A program made the position numbers and the translations under genes. The notes beneath the pieces are model-generated. The model ran no database searches. It had not been told where the DNA came from and saw nothing but the letters and a program-made list of their open reading frames with translations. A DNA stretch of 64,000 nucleotides from Tamarix chinensis (Eukaryota; Streptophyta; Magnoliopsida; Caryophyllales; Tamaricaceae): assembly GCA_030549775.1 (NCBI GenBank), contig CM060175.1:16598212-16662211 (forward strand), given 5' to 3'. Positions 33,693-44,960 of this stretch are shown one piece after another. Every line of letters starts with the position of its first letter. Position 1 is the first letter of the stretch.

Positions 33693-34079
33693 CGTCTCAA
33701 CATCTTCCACTTTACGTGATTAATGTATTAAGTATCTTATTCAAAGGCTTTCACCCCTGGACATGCATGAATCATAAATCATAAATTCCATATTCATCAT
33801 CATACTTTATTCACCAATTACACATGTGCTACCACCAAACCCCAGACATGCATGGATTGCTCCCTTTACACTTATCCTCCAATTCTACTTCACATCTCAC
33901 TCTAGGGTTTTATCCCGAAACCCTAATTTAGGCCTTAACATCCCCTCTTACTCCACCTCACATCACCCAAATCATTTTAACACTCCACACATCACAAATG
34001 ATCGATTCCATTCTCATAATTACACTTTAATCACCAAAAACACATGTTACAACAAAAACCTTAAGCAGCCACATCAAAC

Positions 34080-34210
34080 CCTAATCAACCACCACAAACC
34101 ATAATTAACCACTCCAAACCTTATTTAACCATAACAACCATAATTAGCCATTCCAAACCTTAATTAACCACGACAATTCACACTTAGCCACTCCAAACCC
34201 TAACTTCATC
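34080..34210 (-). repeat. Short tandem repeat of 'aaccataattaaccactcc' type
   Basis: Several diverged units of roughly 28-32 bp containing 'cataattaaccactccaaacc'-like blocks inside LTR A1. The counterpart in the last LTR lies at about 62830-63000 on the other strand. Confidence 0.6.
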
Positions 34211-34639
34211 TCCTACGTACCCAGATAATGTTCCACGTATTATTTTCTATCCAAAGTGTTTAACTACCCAAACAATGCTTACATTACCTTCCTTACATCC
34301 CAAATTAACTTTTCATACGTAAATTTTACTCCCATGTAGACTTTACACATCCCATGCAACCATTCAAACTTTTCATGTAAACCCTGAATTCCATACAATC
34401 ATTAACTCCCATGGAAAACCCTAACTCCACCACGCAACCCTAATACCACCACACAAAACCCAAGATTCTGTCATACACTACCCTAAATTCAATCCATACC
34501 ACCCAAATATTCATCCTTACTAAACCCTAGATTCAAATCACATAAAATCGAAGATTCATCCTTACAAAACCCTACATTCAACCATATTAAACCCAAAGAT
34601 TCAAATAATATAAAACCCAAAGATTTGTCCACATAATAC

Positions 34640-35010
34640 AATTGATTAGATTCTCCCCTTTCATAACCACAAATTAGATTCTCCCATACAAGACCATAAG
34701 TTAGATTCTTCCACATAAAATCATAAATTAGAATCTCCCAAGCAAAACCATAAATTGGATTCTCCCAAACAAATCATAAATTATATTTTCCCAATCAAAT
34801 CATAAATTAGATTCTCCCATATAATATTATAATTTACATTCTCCCAAAAAACATCATAACTAGATTCTCCCAAACAAACCATAAATTTGATTCTCCCATA
34901 TAACATCATAAATTAGATTCTCCCAATTATCATCATAAATTATATTCGCCGCATAAAACCCTAAATTATACTCTTCCACATAAAACCATACATTAGATTA
35001 TTCCTTATAA
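34640..35010 (-). repeat. 30-bp minisatellite 'cataaattagattctccca'
   Basis: About a dozen units of roughly 30 bp reading CATAAATTAGATTCTCCCA plus a variable 'tacaaaac'. Its reverse complement recurs at 49290-49690 and, shorter, at 62220-62400 in the other subfamily A LTRs. Confidence 0.85.
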
Positions 35011-35293
35011 AACCATAATATTAGGTCAACTCACTTCCCTTAGTCAACTTCTTTCTCCATCCTTACTTTTCATCCTTTCCCCTGTACAACCATACCAACA
35101 TCCTCACATGCATGTCTTACAGTATCACAACACATATCATCATACATAAATAATACACATGCCATGCAAAAAATTCTTCAACTCCACGTTATATCATCCA
35201 CGTTATATCACATGCAGAATGATTATAATAATACATAGGATACATAGCCTGCGAAGCACATAATGCCCATAAGCACATAAAAGGCCTTAGCAC

Positions 35294-35354
35294 CCCTTAC
35301 CTAAAACGACACCGGTCTTGGAGCACGCTCCTACGCCTCCTTAGGGCTTTGACC
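35294..35354 (-). promoter_or_regulatory. Stem-loop box and splice donor of LTR A1
   Basis: On the minus strand CAAAGCCCTAAGGAGGCGTA is followed by the GGAGCGTGCTCC dyad, AAGACCGGTGTCG and TTTTAG|GTAAGGG. It is nearly identical in the two other subfamily A copies (48912-48970 and 61852-61906), while sequences around it differ by many indels. Confidence 0.6.
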
Positions 35355-35526
35355 AAGATAATATCATACTAATAAAATAACCTTAACAAAAATTAACTTT
35401 GCTAAAGACATAAAAATAATAGAGATATTATAAACCTTGATAATATAGGGTTAAAGATTTTACCCTAATGATAATAATGATACTAATATAATAATATCAA
35501 GGATAATAAAACTAATATCAATGAGA

Positions 35527-35574
<48 letters not shown>

Positions 35575-35608
35575 TAACAATAACAATAACAATAACAATA
35601 ACAATAAC
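35527..35608. repeat. (AAT)n and (AACAAT)n microsatellite
   Basis: A pure AAT run followed by an ACAATA hexamer run inside LTR A1. The corresponding place in LTR A2 has a (TTA)n-(TTG)n tract (47883-47990), so the array is ancestral to both copies and has changed length. Confidence 0.9.
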
Positions 35609-36487
35609 ATATAAGTTTTAAAATAACTAACGACTTACCATTTATTTAATATTAATAATAAAATTAATAACATATATAATAATATTAAAATAATAAAGAT
35701 AATGATAATATTATTATTAATGGTTATAAGAACAGTAGAAATAATAATACTCAAATAAATAAGTGCAAATGTTAATACAAAATTAGGACCTAAGATTTTC
35801 CAGAATAAATAATAAAACATTAATAATAATTATTCTAAAATAAAATAGAATTAAAATACAATAAGGCTTCAGCCTTCGACATAAATAATAATAAAACATA
35901 TTAATAACATAATTATTAAGAATAATAATAATGGTATTTATATGCAAATAATTGAAATAAATTAAATCAAGGATTATAATAATATGGAAAATGGTTGAGA
36001 GGGTCTAGAGTTCAACCTTAGGCTGGTAGGGATAGGCGGCACCGGCGGTGGTGCACGGCGGCGGCGGCGGGCGGTGGCTGGAAAATTAGAAGAAAAAGGG
36101 GAAAGATGGATGTTGGGAAAAAGATAGGGAGAATTGAGGTGAAATAAGAGGTGTTTATTGTTTCCCAAAAGGAGAGGGACAAAATGATGGTGGTGGTGCA
36201 GCCAAAGGTGGCGGAGCACGGCGGTGGAAGGCGGTTTAAGGCTTCGGGGTCAAAATTCCGGCGAAACGAGCATCTAACTTTGCATGATTATTGAGGCTCG
36301 TACAAGAAGAATCGAGAGGTGAAAATGATTTAGTTAATTAGATGAACTTTCAGGGAAGAGAATGGAATGTTTCAGTGGCGCTGAGGTTGGATGACAGAGG
36401 TGGAAGAGGCGTCTGAAGTTGGGGTGGCGGCAGCTCGGGCCGAGGGTTTTCGGGGAAGAAAAATCTTCAAAACTCCTATAACTAGGC

Positions 36488-36495
36488 TATTTATA
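36488..36495 (-). promoter_or_regulatory. TATA box of LTR A1
   Basis: TATAAATA on the minus strand, followed downstream by a GC-rich leader. The same octamer lies at matching places in LTR A2 (47182-47189), A3 (60558-60565) and B1 (45545-45552), which gives the reading direction of each LTR. Confidence 0.65.
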
Positions 36496-37014
36496 GATTT
36501 TGGAATGGATAATGGGGAGCTGGAGGTCGACATGGAAGTGTTAAATGCAAGAATTTGGGTGGCCAGTGGCAGAAAACGGTCAGGCATCGTTTGGTTTGCT
36601 CGAAATTTCGAGAGGTTGGGGAGGAGAAACGGGCGAGAGTTAACGCACGAATATTATGCCAATTTATTCCTGGAGTTAAGAGGAAGGCAATGAGACAAGA
36701 AACGGACGGTATTATTCACCGTAATCGGAGATGCCATTTACAGGGTCGAAGCTTGCGTCGCAGCGATGGAGGAGGAAGGAGGAAGAAGGAAGAAGGAAGG
36801 GAGGCGGACCGGTTGGCCAGGGAAAGAAAAGAAAAAAGGAGAACCGGGCCGGTTCGCGCGCGGTGAGGGTGTCATTAAACTGAACGACGCGTTTCAGTGT
36901 AAACGGAGCCAAAACGAGGTGCGGCGGAGTCGGACGAAGGAGGCCGTGCGAGCGCGGGCCGGGCCGAGGGAAAGAGGAGAAAGGAGAAGAAGAACTGGGC
37001 CGCGGCTGGCCCAG

Positions 37015-37115
37015 TCGACGAAAAGAAGAGGAAGAAGAAAAAGAAGAAAAAGAAAGAAAAAGGAAAGGAAAAAGGAAGAAAGAAAAAGAAAAAGGGAAAA
37101 AGGAAAGGAGAAAAA
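37015..37115 (-). repeat. Homopurine tract upstream of the LTR A1 promoter
   Basis: About 100 bp of almost pure A/G on the + strand (pyrimidine on the LTR's own strand). Equivalent tracts lie at 46060-46135 (B1), 46560-46640 (A2) and 59955-60040 (A3). Confidence 0.8.
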
Positions 37116-37551
37116 TAATTAGATTAGGGCCAATTAAATTAATCTAAATATTTAGGATATTTAAAAATAATAATATTTAAATAAAATAATATTTAAATCC
37201 CTTTTTAGGCTAAATTAGGATTTTTAAAAGATTTTCCATAAATTCCATTTTAATTAGCAAAGCACCCAAATTTTCTTCCATTATATTATTTATAAAACTA
37301 ATATTAATTTGGAACCATTTTCTCCTCCTTATTTTAAATAAAATAATTTATTTAAATAAATTCCCAAATTAAAATCTTTAATTAGCTCAAATACCCAAAT
37401 TCCTCCTAATTAAAATACTTATAAATTTATTCTTGATATGCCCTAATTAATTTCCTTTTATTTTAAATAAAGTAATATACTTAATTAAATTTTATAATAA
37501 AACCTCATTTAAATATACTATTTAAAATTAGGAATTTTTTGGGGCATTTCA

Positions 37552-37556
37552 CCCTC
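37552..37556. repeat. Target-site duplication CCCTC (right copy)
   Basis: Identical to 32571-32575. Together they delimit the 4976-bp solo LTR A1. Confidence 0.9.
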
Positions 37557-38213
37557 ACTACTTCTTATAATAATTTCTCTCTTTTTTTCTTTTCTTGCTC
37601 TTCAAATTTTCTTTTCCTTTTGTTGATTCATTTTCTTGCTAGATTATGTTACTTGTATGTCATTGAGTAATTATGCTAAATAGAATATTGTTGAATGCAT
37701 CTACCTATTTTCTATAATTACAAGTAACGATTATTCCATGAATCAATCTATTCCCCCTCCCAGTAATGATGTGATATAAACACTTAGGTTATTTCAACAA
37801 CAAATTGCAATTTAATTTACTTATCTTTCCACTAATCTAGAGTGTAGGTTAGGAGAGTAAGATTTTATTCTTAATAATTTAGTTTATATTTAGTGTTTGA
37901 TTAAATGATTTACTAATTGGTGTAAATGGTAGGCCCCCACTAAACTTATATTTAAGGTATCCCCACCTAATAACTTAAAGTAGTTGAGGATCAAATTTCC
38001 ACTAATGGCGGTAGGTATGTTAAACAACCTCATAGAAACAAGAGAGATTTGAAATAGATTGATGAAACTTAGATAGTTCAAGTTTAATATATTAAGTTTC
38101 AATGAGAAAAGTGATCAAGATTATTACTTTGAGTGGTAAAGGAAGATAGGGCTAATGTTTGGATATCATAGCTATTTTAATGACAAAAAAATTATATATA
38201 TGAGGTTATAATT
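37557..38213 (+). other. Ty3 element leader and degraded gag start
   Basis: Begins with sequence that continued directly from 32570 before the LTR inserted. From about 37740 an ATG followed by 'aatcaatctattccccctcc' could start the gag of the Ty3 element, but stops appear almost at once. No conserved motif until about 38100. Confidence 0.4.
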
Positions 38214-38620
<407 letters not shown>

Positions 38621-38753
38621 GCCTCGCCCTTTCCTTTGAAATGGAGGAGGAAAGACTCAGGATTCCAGAGGGTATTGTAGAGGATACTAGAGAAGACAGT
38701 CAGGCAGCTTCCTGAATGTCATTAGCCAGGCTAAGGCTAATCAACAGCTATAC

Positions 38754-38990
38754 ATGGTCACTAGTACATTCTCTAGCCTCTCGTTACCAACTTATATATT
38801 TTTTGATTATGGGGTATCTCTATCTTTTGTGTTTACTACATTTATTGCTAACATTGCTTTATCACCGTCTACTAACCTATCTATTTATGTGATGTTGCCT
38901 TTTGAGATATATTGGATTGCACTAGGCTCTAGTCAAATGCGGCCTTAGAGATAGGCGGGATAGACTTCCTAGTGTATTTGGTTGGGTTGG
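38754..38990 (+). pseudogene. Ty3 protease remnant
   Basis: The translation contains YIFFDYGVSLSFVFTTFIANIAL, matching the retroviral-type aspartic protease motif 'LFDSGASHSFIS..FA..L' with DSGA changed to DYGV. It continues with LPFEIYWIA and a WLGWTF-like region. The active-site aspartate codon is at 38805-38807. The 64-codon open stretch stops at 38948; the rest is in the same frame with stops. Confidence 0.6.
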
Positions 38991-39199
38991 ACCTTTGGGC
39001 ATCGATGATATCTTGAGGATATATATGTTGGGGAGGTATCAAAAAGTGATAGACTACACCCAGGAGTGAGTCGTGTTGCAAGGACCCCAAGGTGATGGGG
39101 TCCTATAGGAGATGCAAGCCTATACCTATGAAAAAGGTCATATCTACCCATACGTTGTATTCGTTGGTGCAGAGGGGTTTCCCTATGTATTTTTGTATA

Positions 39200-39935
39200 T
39201 TTTAGGAGTTGAAAAAGGACATGACAACATTAGAAGATCTCTCGATTGCTCAGGAGTTTCCTGACATGTTTCCGAAGGAGATCCTAGGCATGCTGCTAGT
39301 AAGTGAGATAGACTTCACTATTAAGTTAGTGTCAAAGGCCAAGTCCATTTTGAATGCATCCTATTAGATTACACTGGTAGAGTTGAGGGAGTTGAAGGCT
39401 CATTTGGAGGATGTAGCGGCCCATGGGTACATTCGTCCGAGTGTGTCTCCATGGGAAGCACCAATTTTATTTGTGAAGAAGAAGGACAATAGACTTTATC
39501 TGTTGATCAACTACTGAGGTTTGAACTAGTTGATGGTAAAGAACCACTATCCACTACCAAGGATCAACAACTTGTTTAACCAACTTATGGATGCTTCAAT
39601 CTTCTTAAAGATTGACTTGAAGTCAAGGTATCATCAATGGCGCATCACCAAGGCAAATATCACGAAGATGACCTTTAGGACACTGTACAAATATTACAAG
39701 TTCATAGTGATGACTTTTAGACTCACTAATGTGCTTTCCATCCTTATGGATTTTATGATTAAAATTTGTTGACTATTCCTTGTTAAGTTTGTGGTAGTTT
39801 TCATAGATGACATCTTGCTATACTCTCGAAGTAGAGAGTAGTACAAGTAGCACATATGTACGATCTTATCACTTCTTAGAGAGCATAATTTGTATTCCAA
39901 ACTCTCTAAGTGTGAGTTCTAGCTTTGGAAGGTAG
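39200..39935 (+). pseudogene. Ty3 reverse transcriptase remnant
   Basis: Recognisable blocks across stops: LSIAQEFPDMFPKEI, then HGYIRPSVSPWEAPILFVKK, MVKNHYPLPRINNLFNQLMD, FLKIDLKSRYHQWRI, and FVVVFIDDILLYSRS. The catalytic F-I-D-D is intact at about 39797-39811. The 80-codon frame at 39530-39772 is the largest surviving piece. It matches chromovirus RT closely in order and spacing. Confidence 0.8.
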
Positions 39936-39937
39936 CA

Positions 39938-40640
39938 TTGTTAGGGCATTTGGTGTCAACAAGAGGAGTTGCTATAAACCCAGCGAGTATCTTGGCAGTT
40001 ACTGAGTGGAAGGTGCCCACTAGCATCCCCGAGGTTTGTAGTTTCCTAGGCTTAGCCGGATACTATAGATGCTTTGTTCAAAAATTCTCAAAGGTAGCTT
40101 ATCCCTTGACGAACCTTCTAAAGAAGAAGGCTAGATCTCAATGGGATAATGCATACAAGTGATAATTTTAGGATTTGAATTGGCGTTTGACTACAACATT
40201 AGTGTTGACTTTACCATTATAATATAATGGGTTTAAGGTCTACAGTAACCCGCCAAAGCATGGACTGGGTTGTGTATGGATGCAACATGGTAAGGTAGTG
40301 GCTTACGCTTCTCTTCAACTAAAGCAACATGAGCAAAACTACTCAATGCATGATTTGGAGTTGGAAGTCATCATTTTCACGTTGAATATTTGAAGGCATT
40401 ATCTGTATGGGACTCGGTGCAGATTCTACACCGATCATAAGAGCCTCAAGTATATTTTTTACTTAAAAGGAGTTGAATATGAGGGAGAGGAGATGACTAG
40501 AGTTAGTGGAGGAATATGATATCAAGTTAACCTACCATGAGGGTAAGGCTGACGTCATTATATATGTCTTGAGTAGGAAGACATCACACTCTTTGAATTC
40601 TTTTGTGGTGTCAAGTCGATTGGTGGAGGAGCTTGGTGAG
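39938..40640 (+). pseudogene. Ty3 RT connection and RNase H remnant
   Basis: The open stretch 39938-40162 gives LGHLVSTRGVAINPASILAV and FLGLAGYYRCFVQKFSKVAY. Then with stops come [43 protein letters not shown] and YTDHKSLKYIF (RNase H). The terminal EEYDIKLTYHEGKADVII..LSRK is at 40509-40580. Four RNase H acidic positions can no longer all be confirmed. Confidence 0.75.
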
Positions 40641-40899
40641 ATGAGGATAGAGATGATCCAATATGGTAACTTAGAGGTCCAAATGAGTGCATTGATGATT
40701 ACATCAATGGTTTTTATGAGATATGAGTGGAACAACCCAAGGATGTTAAGATTAAGAGGATTTGATAGAAGATACAAGACAATTGAGCCAAGGGTTTCCA
40801 AATTCATGAGGATGGTAGCATTCGCTACAAAGCTCGATGGTGCATAACTTAGAGTTGCATAGAATTGAAGTTCCAGATTTTAGAGGAAGGTCATTATAC

Positions 40900-41995
40900 T
40901 CTATATCCCATACACCCAAGAGGATAAATTGTACAAGAACCTCAAGAGGATTGAGTGGTGGGATCACATGAAGTGATAAGTGGTAGAGTTCATGTTGAGA
41001 TGTCTGACCTACCAGAAGGTCAAGATTGAGCACTAGAGGCCTGTAGGGTTGGTTCATCTTTTATATGTTTAAAGGTGGAAGTGGGATTCCATCTCAATGG
41101 ATTTTGTTAGAAGGATATCAAGGACTTTTAGTGGGCGCGACATAATTTGGGTTATTATTGGTAGGTTGACTAAGTCAGCAGTGTTTGTGTTGATGAAGTC
41201 GACTTAGAGTATGAATCAGCTGGCCAATGCATATTTGAGGGTTGTGGTGAGTAGGCATGGTACACCTAGCAACACAATCTTCGATTGGAATTCAAGGCTT
41301 CTTTCACACTTTTAGGGGAAGTTGAAAAAGGTTATGGGTACAAGATTTATGATGAGTACCACCTTTCACCCAACTATAGATGGGTAGATTGATAAGAAGA
41401 TTCAGACACTAGAGGATATGCTACGGGTTTGTGTGTTGGAATTTGTGGGCACTTGGAAAGATAGTCTATATTTGGTTGAGTTTTTTTATAATAAAAATTA
41501 TTGTGCTAGCATAGGGATGGAACCCTTTGAGGCACTATATGGGCGTAAGTGCCGGACACCCTTGTGTTGGACTAGAGAAGATTGAGAAAACAACTCAGCG
41601 GGTTTGATTGATCCAGCTAGCATGAGAGTAGCTCAAAGCCACAGAAAAGTTACACAGATTAGAGATATTATAGTGATGGATTTGATCTAAAGGATAGAGT
41701 TTTGTTGAAGTTTTCATCCACCAAAGGGGTGGAGAAATTTTTTTGAAAGGGTAAGCTGAGCTCTAGATACATCAGTCTTTATGAGATTCTTGATAGGGTT
41801 GGCGAGTTTGCACACCACCTAGGGCTTGTACTAGAGTTAGCCTAATTTTATAATGCCTTCCACATCTCTCAGCTAAGGAAGTATATTGCAAATCCATCCC
41901 ATGTGATTAGACTAGATGAGATCAACCTAGATGATTCTTTATCCTACAAAGAGAAGCCATTGAGGATTCTTAACACTAAGATTTGACAGACTTAC
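40900..41995 (+). pseudogene. Ty3 integrase and chromodomain-region remnant
   Basis: The translation gives DSISMDFVRRISRTFSGRDI (first catalytic D codon at 41100), then SRHGTPSNTIFDWNSRLLSHF (second D) and TFHPTIDG*IDKKIQTLEDML, where the usual E of DDE is D. Then come LVEFFYNKNYCASIGMEPFE and ALYGRKCRTPLCW. The C-terminal part (IRLDEINLDDSLSYKEKPLR) is the segment just ahead of the chromodomain. The remnant ends abruptly near 41995. Confidence 0.75.
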
Positions 41996-41999
41996 ATGA

Positions 42000-42418
42000 G
42001 CTCAATACCAAAACCCCCCACTACCGAGCCCAACTGAGGTAGCAACACATCCACTAGCAAAATTTTCCATTCCCTTACCCCATGCACCAGCCAAAATCCA
42101 CATAACCTTCCCCCGATAACCGATAAAACTCACAAAAACCCACCCCCACCTTTGGTCAAACCCACCGAACCCACCGTCCACCTTTAGTAAAAATCACCAC
42201 AACACCCCTACCTTCATCCATTTCTACCTAATCCCACACCCCCTTCCAAAAATTTCTATCAAATCTCACACCCATCTTTCACAGCCATCACTAAGGCCCA
42301 TCCCCACCTTTTGGCATCCACCACTGAACCGCCCTTTTGTTGCACAAGTTTTGGCGATACTTCTTTTGAACCTTGGTTTGGTTTTTCTCCATTATTTCAC
42401 CCTTCCATAAAATTAACC
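42000..42418 (+). mobile_element. Old LTR remnant, left part (subfamily C)
   Basis: Homologous to 20440-20830 of the solo LTR at 19887-22903: shared 'caactgag', 'taaaaatcaccacaacaccc', 'ttggcatc', 'ttgcac.aa.ttttgg' and 'accttggttt' blocks. Its first 550 bp or so are missing at the junction with the integrase remnant. It continues at 51783 after the nested insertion. By position it could be the 3' LTR of the Ty3 element. Confidence 0.65.
42414..42418. repeat. Target-site duplication TAACC (left copy)
   Basis: Matches 51783-51787 and abuts the AGTAACACCCCC end of solo LTR B1. Confidence 0.8.
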
Positions 42419-42869
42419 AGTAACACCCCCAATTTTCATAGTTGAATTTTTTTTGTTTAATCAAAAACCATACATTAATATGGGGAGTGCTACCACCGTG
42501 ATTGACATAAGTCTAACCCTTGACTAGTGTCATACCAACCACAAGACTAGAAAACTCACAAGAAATTAATTTGATTAGGGCATAAAACCATAATGATTTG
42601 AATAATTCATAATTAAAACAAAATTAGAGTGTGTAATAAAAGAGTTATTACAGGAACATAAAACTAATATAATGTCAAAGGCCCTATAAGGAAAACAATA
42701 CGATTAACAAGAGATGGTATAAATAGAAATAGGTGAGTCTGGAAAACACTCACTCTTAGGCCCCATGATAGGTCCATCAAGCCATCATTTAACCCCGCCC
42801 AATGCATCGAATGCGTCAAAGTCATCAAATGCAGCATCTCCTACCTACAACAACCCAAAAGGGGTCACT

Positions 42870-42940
42870 ACTCGTGGGAATGTGCAACACCCATAAAACG
42901 AGTGATCAGTGTGCTATGTACTGAGTAAGGTAACCATACA
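42870..42940 (-). promoter_or_regulatory. Conserved box upstream of the LTR acceptor (B1)
   Basis: ACTCGTGGGAATGTGCAACA, CCCATAAAACGAGTGATCAG, then TGTGCTATGTACTGAGTAAG and GTAACC: the subfamily B version of the box at 33045-33120. Confidence 0.6.
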
Positions 42941-43065
42941 GCTAAGCCCATACATAAAAGACAGAGAATAAAAATATTTAACCAGTCTGGTTAAACATAA
43001 TTATTAGATCTATAGCCATTATTTCTATTTTCATAACTCTCAATTTAATTCCATGCGAGTACGGG

Positions 43066-43405
43066 AACCCCACTATTATAGCTAGTGGATTAGAAATATC
43101 TAGGGCAGAATGCTCCTGGCCACTATTATTTGTATGTGGATTGGTCTCTAGGGTAAGGTGTTTCTGGCCACTATTATATTAGTGGATCAGTATGGCCCCA
43201 AATCCTATGGTGTTCTACTATAAGTTATTAGTATATTTTCCATGGCTTATTATCAATTACTATTTGGTCTATTGAGCTTGGGATCCCTCGCTATTATAGC
43301 CAATGGATTAGAAACACGTAGGGCAACATGAACCTGACCACTATTATTCTTTGGTAGATCGGTCTCCAAGGCACCCTACACCTAGCCACTATTATGCCAG
43401 TGGAT
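43066..43405 (-). repeat. Dyad repeat array in LTR B1
   Basis: Units of 'ccactattatagctagtgga'-like sequence with spacers 'tctagggcagaatgctcctgg', in two blocks (about 43066-43200 and 43285-43405) laid out as in LTR A1. More diverged than the A1 array. Confidence 0.7.
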
Positions 43406-44584
43406 CGGCTTGGGCCTAGCTTAATAATCTTTCACTTTAAATAGTTAATGTCTTATTCAATAGGTACTTTTATACTAGACATGCATGCCCATTGGACTTC
43501 CTATTCACACCCTTTTCACACCTGCTCTCCTGCAAAACCCCGTCCCATATCTTAGGACTCCTATGCATCCTAGAACTCCCAAACATCCTTCCCCCTTTTT
43601 TCTTACTCACCATGAAAGCCCAAACTACTATATATGTGGGTCGAGACCCAATTTCCCTATATCTCTGATTTAACTTACCATCGCCCTGTAGGGTTTTTCC
43701 TTAGAAACCCTAATATGGCCTTTGTGGCCTAATCTCTTCCTATCATACATGACCCATGCTCCCTTTATTTCCAACCCCCACTCGATACACCCCCAACATC
43801 ACAACCTTACTTCCCATCTTGCATGTGCAGCCACGAAAACTCTAGTTGGCCACCCCAAACCCTAGCACCTCTCATTTCTTATACGTTGTCCCTTCATCAC
43901 CCTCACTCACCATTTTCTTTTCCACTTGACACACATTTCCCCTTCTATTTGAAACCCTTCCACTCTCATCCCACACTCTAACGACTTCCATTATCTCTCC
44001 TTTCCACACACTTGCCCCACTTAGGGTTTTTATCACAAACCCTAGCCAAGTACCCCATGCATTCTTATACTAGCCTACATACTTTTTAAGATATGAACTC
44101 CAATCACCCCAACTACTCTTCCCTCACCTTACTTAACCTTCAATTAACCTTTTTGCACATAAAGGTTACCCCCATGCAACAACTAACCACCCCATACAAG
44201 CCTCTCACTTCCCATGCAAGATTATTCCATCCTCCTATTTTATTCAGATTATCCTTTTATTTGTCCACCCATAAGTCATAAGATACTTAGGCCTTTCTCA
44301 CTTTCCTTTTACCCTTTCCACTCTCTTTACTTCTTTTATTTTCTCAAAACCTCATATTTCTACTTAGGGACTCCAAGTATGCATGTTATATAGGGCAAAA
44401 ATATATAAGCACAACACAAGTACAAGTCATATCACCATATTACATACACCATAAAACATATAAAACTTACCTTAGCTCCATGCTTAGCAAGATACGCTGC
44501 AAGTGCATAATCCATAACCACATAAGATATATACATATAATCAACAAAATAAACACATAATACACAAATTAGACATTAACCACA

Positions 44585-44640
44585 TCCTTACCTAGAGCGA
44601 CACGGGGCTTGGAGCACAACTCCTACGCCTCCTTAGGGGA
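44585..44640 (-). promoter_or_regulatory. Stem-loop box and splice donor of LTR B1
   Basis: On the + strand CCTTACCTAGAGCGACACGG, then GGCTTGGAGCACAACTCCTA and CGCCTCCTTAGGGG. The GGAG...CTCC stem is kept, although the loop differs from subfamily A. Confidence 0.55.
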
Positions 44641-44699
44641 CGAATTTGGTTCTCCTATAAGAGTAGAACACTAGTGTTAATTTCCCTATTATTCCTTTC

Positions 44700-44960
44700 A
44701 CTATCCCCTAATTGATTTTTAGTAAGAAACTATTATTAGTAATGATAATAATAATAGTCATAGTAGTATTAATAAGGTTAGTATTATTAAAGTGCCCAAC
44801 AATAATATTAGTGGTAGTATTAACCATAATAGGGTTAATAGTAGTAATGATGATAATCATCATAATAATGGCAGAATAGTAATAGTAGTAGTAATAATAA
44901 TGATGATGTTGATGATGATAAGGCTAAAATAACAATTATACAAAAATAATCTATACTTTA
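44700..44960 (-). repeat. Low-complexity AAT/GTA-rich tract
   Basis: Imperfect trinucleotide sequence ('aataataatag', 'agtagtagtaat', 'gatgatgatg') in LTR B1. It corresponds to the microsatellite region of the A-type LTRs. Confidence 0.7.

Larger units (their letters stand above)
33026..35300 (-). other. Predicted intron inside solo LTR A1
   Basis: On the minus strand the donor is CGTTTTAG|GTAAGGG (boundary 35301/35300) and the acceptor TTTGTGCAG|GTGGG (boundary 33026/33025). Length 2275 bp. It contains the 45-bp dyad arrays and the 30-bp minisatellite. Confidence 0.5.
32576..37551 (-). mobile_element. Solo LTR, subfamily A copy 1 (4976 bp)
   Basis: Runs from TGTAACACCCTAAAATTCAC to GGGGCATTTCA and is flanked by a perfect 5-bp duplication, CCCTC. 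The exact TATAAATA (36488-36495, minus strand) and the order of boxes show that its reading direction is minus: start TGAAATGCCCC, end GGGTGTTACA. It holds no gag, pol, primer-binding site or polypurine tract and no second LTR, so it is a solo LTR, presumably from unequal recombination. Such long LTRs with these ends fit Ty3/gypsy chromoviruses of the Tekay/Del type. That assignment is by end sequence and by the nearby pol remnant, not by an internal domain of its own. Confidence 0.88.
42845..44591 (-). other. Predicted intron inside solo LTR B1
   Basis: Donor CTCTAG|GTAAGG (minus strand, boundary 44592/44591) and acceptor GGTTGTTGTAG|GTAGG (boundary 42845/42844), 1747 bp. Position and context match the introns proposed for the subfamily A LTRs. 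Confidence 0.45.

Noticed and set aside
36391..37122. Overlapping Arg/Glu/Lys-rich frames
   Set aside because: They arise from the GC-rich leader and the homopurine tract of LTR A1; not conserved as proteins in A2 or A3.
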